NCBI RefSeq assembly: GCF_963677845.1
Contig: NZ_OY782498.1
Location: forward strand, 72,001 to 136,000
From: an uncultured Pseudodesulfovibrio sp.
GTDB lineage: Bacteria; Desulfobacterota; Desulfovibrionia; Desulfovibrionales; Desulfovibrionaceae
Direction of reading: 5' to 3'
DNA length: 64,000 nt
The position numbers and the translations under genes are program-made. Under the pieces are notes generated by a model that was given only the letters and a program-made list of their open reading frames with translations, did not search any database and had not been told where the DNA came from. Positions 1 to 7,603 of this stretch are shown here, in pieces (position 1 is the first letter of the stretch; each line of letters begins with the position of its first letter).

Positions 1-992
1 TAGCCATGAAATGCCATGATTAAGGAGTTATCTTCAGGTAAACCGAACACAAGCCTTTCTGGTCCGTTTTTGCTAGTCCTTATAACTAGTGAATTAGAAA
101 GCTCTTCTTTGTGTAATTCTAATTGGTGGTGAAAGTCGTTGTTGATGTCAAGATTGTTAACAATCGCGGAGTGCACTTTGAAGCTTTGTATTTGGTGGTT
201 TGTGTATCCACACACGCGACACTTTTCATACTCAGGGTCAATTGGCTTGATGATCAATGATTTGTCATCTAAGTGTGCGACATATGGAAGCTTCCCAATA
301 ACAATTTCTGCATAAATGTATTGCTTTAGTATGTGCGAAAAAATAATAACGTTAAAGTGCTCTTCCAATTTATATTCGTCAATATCACCATTGATACTGG
401 GAAGGACTTCTGATGTGTCGTAAAATATTGAAGCTATATAAGAACAAGATTCTGCAATTTCTTCTGTAGTTACCTGGTGACCATTTGATAATTTCCAATT
501 TGCTTTGTTCAGAAAGAAGACGTCTGCATATGCTAAAACAGATTTTAAAAACGATACATTGTCCGTTTCTATAGTGTTTTTTATTTTACTGTATGCGACC
601 AAGGCAATTGAAGAAAATTTAATTATTGCCATTACAGATTTGATATATTGACTGACTTTTCTATGGATAAAATTTGATTTGTATAATGCAAAAAGATGTT
701 TGTAAATCTGCTCTGGATATTTAAAGTCAAATGACGAAGGCTTAAAAATATTACTTTTGTATGATTCGTTAATGCCAGTATTTGTATGTTGAAGTGCTAA
801 ATAAAGAAATTTTATTGATGAATCGCTTTTGTCGAATAACTCTTTATATTTTTTTAATGCAGTTCGACAACGTTTGCTTTTCTTTTTTATAGATAAGCAC
901 CCTTCAAAGTACGCATCATCCTTGTCTCTTAATCTTAATTGAGCTTCATTTAAATAACTCTGCAGTTCTGATATATGTTTTGTGTTTGTCAT
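1..992 (-). CDS. Hypothetical protein, truncated by window edge (putative transposon cargo)
   Basis: An open frame starts at the ATG at 990-992 and runs without a stop for 330 codons to the left edge, so the 3' end is missing. The protein begins MTNTKHISELQSYLNEAQ and is rich in Lys, Ile, Asn and Tyr, matching the low G+C of this end of the window. A possible zinc-binding motif, CRVCGY, lies near residue 257. No family was recognised. It is on the same strand as, and downstream of, the transposition genes, so it is most simply read as cargo of the Tn7-like element. Defence functions are common among such cargo genes, but nothing here shows one. Confidence 0.65.
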   Translation of the reverse strand, partial: MTNTKHISELQSYLNEAQLRLRDKDDAYFEGCLSIKKKSKRCRTALKKYKELFDKSDSSIKFLYLALQHTNTGINESYKSNIFKPSSFDFKYPEQIYKHLFALYKSNFIHRKVSQYIKSVMAIIKFSSIALVAYSKIKNTIETDNVSFLKSVLAYADVFFLNKANWKLSNGHQVTTEEIAESCSYIASIFYDTSEVLPSINGDIDEYKLEEHFNVIIFSHILKQYIYAEIVIGKLPYVAHLDDKSLIIKPIDPEYEKCRVCGYTNHQIQSFKVHSAIVNNLDINNDFHHQLELHKEELSNSLVIRTSKNGPERLVFGLPEDNSLIMAFHG

Positions 993-1116
993 GTAGGGTC
1001 CGAGGAGTTGCTTGTCGAATATGCATTGTAAGGCGCTGGGGGCGGTAAGCTTCTGAAAAACTTTGCTTTGCTAATTCATGTCGTGGGTAAAACTGTTGGT
1101 TTAAGTCTTTTGCTTT

Positions 1117-1575
1117 TCAGTATGTTATTGCGTCCCATTTCGATATGAGCTGATCCGCCAATTCACTCAATTCATGTGTTTTTCCATTATACGATAAATG
1201 GTATTCAGGTTCCGAGTTTAACGTTATTTCATTTAAGGCTGCGCCATTTAGTAAAGAGCTTTTGGTACTGGGGATCGCGTTTTTGTCTATTTGCTGTAGT
1301 TTAGGGTCGCGAAGCTTTAAATGTTTATTCTTGTTACAAACAAACTGCATTATAATATAGAGATTGCCGAAATGAGTTCGGATTTTATTCTTTGTCCATT
1401 TTTTATGAATCCGTTTTCTTCTGTTCGTGCGAGGGCCTTTGATCAGGTAGTCTTCAATGTGATATATAGTCACGAATAAGTTGAAAATATTGTCTGGGGT
1501 TGGGGCGTTGCGATAAACAACTAAATCCCTCTTTGCCTTTGCGAGCATCTCGCTTGCGCAATTAATCCCGAACAT
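1117..1575 (-). CDS. Hypothetical protein, 152 aa (putative transposon cargo)
   Basis: The ATG at 1575 follows a GGAGATCG Shine-Dalgarno stretch. The protein is basic and Asn/Lys-rich, with a cluster of Arg/Lys at residues 50-65 (RTNRRKRIHKK), and has no signal peptide or membrane segment. I recognise no domain. It lies between the TniB-TniQ fusion gene (about 160 bp upstream) and the truncated gene at 1-992 (about 125 bp downstream), all on the minus strand. Base composition is AT-rich compared with the metabolic genes to the right. It is probably cargo of the Tn7-like element; the function is unknown. Confidence 0.6.
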   Translation of the reverse strand: MFGINCASEMLAKAKRDLVVYRNAPTPDNIFNLFVTIYHIEDYLIKGPRTNRRKRIHKKWTKNKIRTHFGNLYIIMQFVCNKNKHLKLRDPKLQQIDKNAIPSTKSSLLNGAALNEITLNSEPEYHLSYNGKTHELSELADQLISKWDAITY

Positions 1576-1736
1576 TTTTCGATCTCCTTGCTTTCTGATA
1601 GCTCAAACTGCCTTCATCGCTCTCAGCGCATGTTTGTCACGCACTGCCGTATATATACAAAATCTTGATCACACTCAAACAGTCTGTTTATAAATGGCAG
1701 CAAATATGTGAAGTGTGGGCCATCTGGTTGCATCAC

Positions 1737-3680
1737 TTAGTGGTGCTTTTCAAAGTGACGCTTTTTGATGTCCCGTAGCTTGTTGTATTGACGGTTCATT
1801 TTTTGTGTGAATACTCGATACCAGTTAGGCGGATTTGGAAAGTCCCTTACTAGTGAAGCATATCTCACAGCACCTTCTTTCCACGCGTCCGTAATGCGCA
1901 TCTTTGGACTTAACATTATCCAGAGTGCGAGGTGGATGATGTGATGACGTGTGGAAATGCCTCTCCAAGAAAAAGGCGTTCTTTTGTGCGGAATCATAAA
2001 AGCAGGCATTTCGAGTTTGGAGCATATATACTCTCTTAGTTTGCCCTTGTTTTTTTTTGATAGCAAAATCCAGCATAGATGATGAAGGACTAAGAAGAAC
2101 GGCAAGTCATGGTTGCAAGCGGTGCTGGCATTAATGGAGTGTAAGAGTCCTTTGTGCTTGTTGGTCAGTTCGGCTCGATCCCCCTCAAGCCTTTGCGGCT
2201 TTGCAGAACGCAAGTCGGCCCCGCAATTGTAGCACATAGTTATAGAGGCGGCTTGGTCGATATCAACACCGCAGTCTCTTCTATGAAAGGCTATCCGAGC
2301 TCCGCATATTGAGCATGCGTCGAGCATTTTTACCATATGAATAGGGCAAAAGGTGTAAAACGCTAGCCTCCATTGTCTTCGATAGTAAGGCTGTTTCCCC
2401 TCAGATAGGCATCGTGGGCAGAACTGTGTTCCGCTTGTTGGGATTCTAGAACCAGGAATTTTTGTAGGCAGTATCCATTGTGTCCTCGTTCCTCTTTGGG
2501 CGGCGGGGAAGATGACTCCTGAGTATTCGGCAAGGGTCGTTTTTTGACCTATATGGAGTGGTGCCCCCGTTGCATCACAGAGCGCTTTAAGGAACCATTC
2601 GCCCCCTTCAACGTCTAGAACCCAATACCATGGAGGTTTTTGCGCTCCAAGGCGCATGAATGCTAGCGTGTGTTGCTTGACGAGATTTGCTTCAGCTACG
2701 CGTGAAAACCATGAAGCAAGCGATTCATTCCATAGCGGCTTGGGGTGTGCCGGCAGCAGTTTTCCTGAGAGCATACTTACCCTCCGTGTTCTGGCCAGTA
2801 TCTCCTGTCTTGGGGGGGCACACCAATTGAGTGAGTTTAATATGTCGGTGTCGATTTTCTCATGCCCCTGCTTCACAGCTGCCGTAGCAGCGTTTGTCAG
2901 AAGTCTGGATATTTCACCTATGTACCCATCGCTCATGCTAAGAATCTGTTTGGCGAGAGGGCCTTTGTGAAGGTCGGAGGCGTTCTTAAGCGGAAACATG
3001 CGTTCAAATGTGATCAGCAGGCGGCGGTATGTTTCACCGTCTTTCCACCTAGGAAGCGGTGCAGGCTCAAAGCGATTTGCTAACTGGTCGTCTGTCTGAA
3101 TTGCACGAAACGCTTCTTTGGTGCCGACGCCGATAATCGGAATTTGAAGTTCATTGCCGATGTATTTGATGACATTAAGAAAAGCCCTTTGTTTATTAAG
3201 GTTTCCTGCTAGAATTTGATGGATTTCATCAATGACGAGCATGCGCAAACCAACATATTTAAGCAGCTTGATTGCTTGGGCGCTTTTCTTCCCGACCCTG
3301 TCTGATGGTCTGAATGGCGCAAATAGCTTTTCAAGAATCGTATTGTAAAAGCGTCCTTCATCCGGAACCGGTGGTGCTTGGATGTAAAGGACTGGAACAA
3401 TAGCGGCTTCGCCGTCAGGATTGTCGTTGGGAGGATGTCTTTTGCAAAACCTCTGGACCAACATCGTCTTTCCGTTGTTGGTGTCTCCCACAATAAGCAG
3501 ATTAGGCATCCTGTGAGACTTGGGGTAAGTGAGTAAGTCTTCTAGTTTTGCCAACGTCTTTTCAGCCTGAGGATAGCCAATCCATCGGGAGGATCTGATT
3601 TTGACGATTCGTTCGTCGTCAGAAAGAGCTAGGTGCTTAATGGCCAGTTCGTTGAGATGTGGATGTTGAGGAGTCATCAT
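1737..3680 (-). CDS. TniB/TnsC-type AAA+ ATPase fused to TniQ (transposition regulator and target selector)
   Basis: One uninterrupted frame of 647 aa holds two proteins that are normally separate. Residues 1-300 are a TniB/TnsC AAA+ ATPase with Walker A GDTNNGKT at 65-72 and Walker B LVIDEIH around D151-E152. Residues 303-647 are TniQ: a start-like MLSGKLLPAHPKPLWNESLA segment followed by zinc-binding pairs CPRC, CPIH, CSIC and CYNC. In Tn7/Tn5053-type elements the ATPase links the target selector (TniQ/TnsD) to the transposase, so the fusion would tether both. It overlaps the end of tnsB (ATGATGA), implying coupled translation; the second ATG, at 3677, has the better spacing from GGAGGAG. 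An internal Shine-Dalgarno and ATG sit at the junction. Confidence 0.88.
   Translation of the reverse strand: MMTPQHPHLNELAIKHLALSDDERIVKIRSSRWIGYPQAEKTLAKLEDLLTYPKSHRMPNLLIVGDTNNGKTMLVQRFCKRHPPNDNPDGEAAIVPVLYIQAPPVPDEGRFYNTILEKLFAPFRPSDRVGKKSAQAIKLLKYVGLRMLVIDEIHQILAGNLNKQRAFLNVIKYIGNELQIPIIGVGTKEAFRAIQTDDQLANRFEPAPLPRWKDGETYRRLLITFERMFPLKNASDLHKGPLAKQILSMSDGYIGEISRLLTNAATAAVKQGHEKIDTDILNSLNWCAPPRQEILARTRRVSMLSGKLLPAHPKPLWNESLASWFSRVAEANLVKQHTLAFMRLGAQKPPWYWVLDVEGGEWFLKALCDATGAPLHIGQKTTLAEYSGVIFPAAQRGTRTQWILPTKIPGSRIPTSGTQFCPRCLSEGKQPYYRRQWRLAFYTFCPIHMVKMLDACSICGARIAFHRRDCGVDIDQAASITMCYNCGADLRSAKPQRLEGDRAELTNKHKGLLHSINASTACNHDLPFFLVLHHLCWILLSKKNKGKLREYICSKLEMPAFMIPHKRTPFSWRGISTRHHIIHLALWIMLSPKMRITDAWKEGAVRYASLVRDFPNPPNWYRVFTQKMNRQYNKLRDIKKRHFEKHH
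2772..2786 (-). promoter_or_regulatory. Internal ribosome-binding site and ATG at the TniB/TniQ junction
   Basis: On the minus strand, CGGAGG (2781-2786) is followed by six bases and an in-frame ATG (2772-2774, codon 303 of the fusion). The ATG lies exactly where a free-standing TniQ would begin, ten residues before its conserved N-terminal PxPLWNES-like motif. This suggests that a separate TniQ of about 345 aa could be translated from inside the fusion gene. That is inference from spacing and position; a chance occurrence or a relic of a recent gene fusion is possible. Confidence 0.5.
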
Positions 3681-5539
3681 AGCTCCTCCATCACATCAAA
3701 GGGCTGCAAGTCGTCCAAGTCATCAAGTTCGCGTGGAACAGGTTCAGCTTGGGGGCTCAACAATTTTTTCTCAGTTGCCCCAATGCCCATTTGTCTGCGT
3801 TTATTTGCTCTTCTTGTCGCGGTGGTATTCTTTTTTGCTGTCTCTACAACCTCCCGCATGTGCGTGTAGGCTTCAAAAATTAAATCTTCATTAATAGAAG
3901 TTTTTCCGGCTTCTAGAAGTCTACGTTTGGCTTCACGCATTTCCCATACGCTTATTGGAGGATGAGAAGTATCCCTGTAGGGGATTGGGAAGTATGTATC
4001 GAGCTCCGGGTCGAAAAACCAAATTGTACTAATGTCGCGAGGATCACGGCGGAAAACAAATTTTCGTTTGAGTTTGGGATTTTCTGTGCCAGGTGCATCA
4101 ACCCATCTTCGTAGAGCATCTGCCCAATAATGGATTTTATCAATCAGGATGCCATAGGTTTGAACCGACCTTTCAACGAAAGGCATGAAATCAAGTCGAA
4201 GCCGCTCTTCGTCCAACGTCATAGCCGGTAGCCCCGAGCCTGGTTTAGTGTCGGTTCCCAAGATGCCTTCACGATATTTGTCGATAGGGGCCATTGTTAT
4301 ACCTGAATGAAGACGATGGTGGTATGCTTGCACGACGAGGGTGGCAAACCATTTCTCAAATTCTGATAGTGATAATGCCGCCTGGTCTTCGGACTTGTAG
4401 CGGCCCCGTTCCTGTACGTTGGAAAATGTTGTGCCAGGCAACGCTTTGATTTCATCAGCAAAAGTTCCAAGTAGCCTTTCTACGTGTCCTCCAAATTCTG
4501 GGCGAGCCACCGGACGCCATTCAATGTGTATCCCATACTGGTCGCAGGCCTTTTGCAGCATTGTCCCGCGGAATTCTTTCGCATTGTCAACGTGAATCGT
4601 TGTGGGAAGCCCATAGCATGGCCATTCCCCGTCTATCTCGTGCTTGGTGAGCCAGTTGTCTTTCGGAAGTATTGCGTGAGCTAAGCACAGGCCGGTAGAA
4701 AGGGCGCTGGGAGGGTCAAAGGATATATGATAGCCGACAACCATCCTACTGAATACGTCAACAGCCAGCGTTATCAATGGCCTGCCGATAGGCATGCGGT
4801 AGATGTCATCAACCAGGATGATGTCCATCGGAGTGTGGTCGATTTGAACAACTTGCAAGGGGAGGTCTGCCCCAGGAAACTCTCCCTTGGTTGGCTCGTA
4901 TTTGTCCTTGGCGGCTTTGTAGCCATGCCTTTTTGTTGTTTTTAGGTAGCCGGGGATGGCATTCAATCGATTTCTAACTGTGTTGGGGTGAGGAGGCTTG
5001 AGATTCGCTTTGCGGCACCTGCGCTCCACTTCTCGGCATACTTTAATAGGAGCCTTTTTTTGCTTGGTTAAGTATTCCGTCTCGATGACCTCTCGGATAA
5101 TTTTTTCAACTTCATCGGAAAGTTTCTTGGTCCCCTTGTCTACTCTCCGTCCAGGAACAAGCGAGGTCATTAATCTTGAATCCTCATAGCGTCTCATCCA
5201 CTTGTAGAGTGTGTTGACATGCACGCCGACCTCATCAGCTCGGGTGGCAACCTGTTTTCTGGTTCTGCCAGGCAGAAAGAGGAGTGGCTTGATATTTTCG
5301 TATCGTTCTTTGGCAATTTGCCACTTTTCTTCTGACACTCCCTCGATGCAAGGGGAGTCTACTGGCTGATTTGGAAGAGGTTTAATCTGAGATAGCTTAA
5401 ACATACTCACTTGGCCTGTTTCATAATCGCTGATTGTGAATGTGTTTAAGTCAACGATTTCGATAATGGTCCCACGGTGGCCATCGGCTATTACCATCTC
5501 GCCCTGAGAGAATGAATATGTGGCTGGATAACTGTTCAT
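3677..5539 (-). CDS. tnsB: TnsB/TniA-type DDE transposase
   Basis: This is the Mu/Tn7-type integrase that cuts 3' ends and joins strands during transposition. The RNase H-fold triad is visible: D234 in QIDHTP, D318 in IHVDNAKEF, and E354 in GGHVERLLG (35 residues after the second Asp). Helix-turn-helix-type DNA-binding segments precede it (TRKQVATRADEVGVHVNTLY), and a Mu-type beta-barrel and basic tail follow. I chose the ATG at 5539 (620 aa) because it overlaps the tnsA stop as ATGA; the frame is open further upstream to an ATG at 5650, which would overlap tnsA by 115 bp. Second gene of the tnsA-tnsB-tniB/Q operon. Confidence 0.93.
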   Translation of the reverse strand: MNSYPATYSFSQGEMVIADGHRGTIIEIVDLNTFTISDYETGQVSMFKLSQIKPLPNQPVDSPCIEGVSEEKWQIAKERYENIKPLLFLPGRTRKQVATRADEVGVHVNTLYKWMRRYEDSRLMTSLVPGRRVDKGTKKLSDEVEKIIREVIETEYLTKQKKAPIKVCREVERRCRKANLKPPHPNTVRNRLNAIPGYLKTTKRHGYKAAKDKYEPTKGEFPGADLPLQVVQIDHTPMDIILVDDIYRMPIGRPLITLAVDVFSRMVVGYHISFDPPSALSTGLCLAHAILPKDNWLTKHEIDGEWPCYGLPTTIHVDNAKEFRGTMLQKACDQYGIHIEWRPVARPEFGGHVERLLGTFADEIKALPGTTFSNVQERGRYKSEDQAALSLSEFEKWFATLVVQAYHHRLHSGITMAPIDKYREGILGTDTKPGSGLPAMTLDEERLRLDFMPFVERSVQTYGILIDKIHYWADALRRWVDAPGTENPKLKRKFVFRRDPRDISTIWFFDPELDTYFPIPYRDTSHPPISVWEMREAKRRLLEAGKTSINEDLIFEAYTHMREVVETAKKNTTATRRANKRRQMGIGATEKKLLSPQAEPVPRELDDLDDLQPFDVMEEL

Positions 5540-6237
5540 GGCAAATACCAGATCGGGGTTTTCATGGTTATCGGTTCGGAGAAATTGCAGCCGACTTGAA
5601 AGGTGCCAACCAGGTACCATAGCGTCGGCAGCAGCTTTGCTTGATTCCATTCGTCTTTAAAAATGTACTCCACCAACTTTCGCGGAGTGGTTTTGCCAAG
5701 CTCATGGAGTTTTGTGTCCAGCAGCTCCATTAGAGCCTCTGGGCCCGGTCCTTGGCGTGTGAACGGCAGTAGGAAACGGGCTGTATCCAAGAGGGGCGTT
5801 CTGATTTCAATTTCGGAAGCAATTTTAAAACGCCATCCCTGAGTCTTAGCGAATGACAGGGCCTTTTTGAATTTGGGTTTTAGGTCGTCCCAGGCCTTTG
5901 CCATGTCGCTTCGATATTTGACCTCAAAAAGTGTTGGAATGCGCTTTGACTTTTGGGTGTAGTGAACAAGTACGTCAGGAGTGTAACGACGGCTCTTGCC
6001 CTGCGGATCAGTCCACTCGATTGTGACTGGCTGGACCTCGAAAGACTCAACTTCAGGTGAGAATTCAATGAGCGTCAAAAAATCTCTTTCAAGGGTTGAT
6101 TCAAATGCGGCAACATCTGTCGATTTTCTATGCGCAGCAATTCCGGTCACATTGCGATAATTTTTAGGAATTCTTCTAGCTGACATATTAAACCAGTAGC
6201 GATTAGCGTTGTGAGTTTTGTTTGTACTATACCCCAT
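5536..6237 (-). CDS. tnsA: TnsA-type endonuclease (transposon 5'-strand cleavage)
   Basis: The 233-aa protein has the PD-(D/E)xK nuclease signature of TnsA: E46/E50 in FESTLERDF, D88 in RRYTPDVL, and E105-V-K107 in LFEVKYR. TnsA cleaves the 5' strands so that, together with TnsB, transposition is cut-and-paste rather than cointegrate-forming. The C-terminal 100 residues correspond to the TnsA C-terminal domain that contacts TnsC. It is the first gene of the operon and is translationally coupled to tnsB by an ATGA overlap. tnsA normally lies next to the right end of a Tn7-like element, so that end should lie just beyond 6240. Confidence 0.93.
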   Translation of the reverse strand: MGYSTNKTHNANRYWFNMSARRIPKNYRNVTGIAAHRKSTDVAAFESTLERDFLTLIEFSPEVESFEVQPVTIEWTDPQGKSRRYTPDVLVHYTQKSKRIPTLFEVKYRSDMAKAWDDLKPKFKKALSFAKTQGWRFKIASEIEIRTPLLDTARFLLPFTRQGPGPEALMELLDTKLHELGKTTPRKLVEYIFKDEWNQAKLLPTLWYLVGTFQVGCNFSEPITMKTPIWYLP

Positions 6238-6329
6238 GACACCTCCTAGTAGTCAATAGTGTTGTGGAAAAAACCGAAAATGGATGGGGCTGGTAGCGAT
6301 GAGCGATGGAATTCACAAGAGAAATGAAT

Positions 6330-6357
6330 AAGCCGCCTGCAAGGGCGGCTTTTTTTG
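6330..6357 (+). terminator. Rho-independent terminator beyond the transposon genes
   Basis: AGCCGCC pairs with GGCGGCT across a six-base loop and is followed by T7 on the plus strand. No intact plus-strand gene precedes it. A short in-frame stretch ending in TAA at 6328-6330 lies immediately upstream, so it may be the terminator of a gene whose 5' part was separated by the transposon. Confidence 0.75.
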
Positions 6358-6424
6358 TGGCTGAGGTTTGCAAAAAGCCATTCTGTGTTCTGATGATGAC
6401 AACGCTTTCTTTTCAAAAGAACGT

Positions 6425-6457
6425 AGTGTATACCATCTATACTGTTTAGCTGCTAAA
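6425..6457. promoter_or_regulatory. Paired inverted repeats upstream of the COG1237 gene
   Basis: Two dyads lie just before the start codon: an imperfect one, GTATA...TATAC (6428-6442), and a perfect 13-mer, TTTAGCTGCTAAA (6445-6457). The latter ends 24 bases before the ATG at 6482. Their position suggests operator sites. No regulator is identified. Confidence 0.35.
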
Positions 6458-6481
6458 CTCTTTAAGGACATGGAGACAGAT

Positions 6482-7447
6482 ATGAGTGATATTCTCAGAA
6501 AAGTAGACAGGGTCTCGATTCTTACGCTTCAAGATAATTATGTTGATGTGCTGGCCATGGATGGGAATGATACAATCGAACGGCCAATTCTTGTAAAAAA
6601 CCCCACAAAAACCGGAGCAACATTGTCGTTGAGTCCTGTTGCGGAGCATGGCTTTTCCACATGCATCACCGTGGAAGCGGACGGGCAGGAACGACGTATG
6701 CTTTTTGATTTTGGGTGCTCACCTCATGGCGCGGCATTTAACGCAGACTTATTGAATGAGGACATGACACGTGTCGAAGCGTTGGCGCTTTCACATGGTC
6801 ATTTGGATCATTTCGGGGGCATGAAGCAACTGGTTGAGCGGACGGGCAGGTCGGATTTGGAACTCGTCACGCATCCCGGGGTGTTCAAGGAGAGTCGTTT
6901 CGTGAAGACTCCCACGGGGTATCAGCTTATTTTTCCAACGCTTGCGAGAGCTGATGTGGAGGCTTTAGGCGTGTCCGTAGTTGAATCTGAAGTCCCTCGT
7001 CAGATGTTGGACGGGAATGCTTTGTTCTTGGGGGAGATTCCTAGAAATTGTGATTTTGAACGGGGGATGCCGAACGCGTTTCAAAAAAACGGCGGGGAAG
7101 AATCTTTCGATACCATAGAGGACGATTCATCCATGGTCTTTCATTTGAAGGGGAAAGGGTTAGTTATCCTTTCGGGTTGTGCGCATGCCGGTATCGTCAA
7201 TACGGTCAACTATGCGCGAGAGGTTACGGGAGTGGACAAGGTCCATGCGATCATGGGTGGTTTTCATTTGACCGGGCCTGACTTCGTTCATGCTGTCGAG
7301 CCGACCATAGCGGCTTTTCAATCGTTTTCACCGCAGCACGTGATCCCGGCGCATTGCACAGGGCGGGCGGCAACCCTTGCCATTGAAAAGGCCATGCCAG
7401 ATGAGTTCATTTTGAATATGTCCGGGACGACATTGAATTTTGCTTGA
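6482..7447 (+). CDS. COG1237 metallo-beta-lactamase-fold hydrolase
   Basis: A 321-aa soluble protein with the COG1237 version of the metallo-beta-lactamase motifs: SHGHLDHFGG (metal ligands), SGCAHAGIVN, MGGFHLTG and PAHCTG. The family includes proteins annotated as 7,8-dihydropterin-6-methyl-4-(ribofuranosyl)aminobenzene-5'-phosphate synthase-like, but the reaction in bacteria is mostly unproven. I chose the ATG at 6482 because GGAGA lies six bases upstream; the frame stays open to a TTG at 6368. A terminator follows the gene, so it is probably monocistronic. It is the first chromosomal gene next to the transposon end. Confidence 0.88.
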   Translation: MSDILRKVDRVSILTLQDNYVDVLAMDGNDTIERPILVKNPTKTGATLSLSPVAEHGFSTCITVEADGQERRMLFDFGCSPHGAAFNADLLNEDMTRVEALALSHGHLDHFGGMKQLVERTGRSDLELVTHPGVFKESRFVKTPTGYQLIFPTLARADVEALGVSVVESEVPRQMLDGNALFLGEIPRNCDFERGMPNAFQKNGGEESFDTIEDDSSMVFHLKGKGLVILSGCAHAGIVNTVNYAREVTGVDKVHAIMGGFHLTGPDFVHAVEPTIAAFQSFSPQHVIPAHCTGRAATLAIEKAMPDEFILNMSGTTLNFA

Positions 7448-7487
7448 TGAAGCGTCGTGCCTACATCGTGAGCACAACCTATGAAAA

Positions 7488-7513
7488 GTCGCTTGTAAAA
7501 GCGGATTTTTTTG
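7488..7513 (+). terminator. Rho-independent terminator after the COG1237 gene
   Basis: CGCTT pairs with AAGCG over a short loop and is followed by GATTTTTTT, about 40 bases after the stop codon. Confidence 0.75.
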
Positions 7514-7603
7514 TATGCTTCAAAGTGGACACCCGACCTCATTAAGGGTAATAATCGCGAAGTCTCAAAATTTTCTAGACTTTAACTTTCACGTGGCGGA
7601 TTC

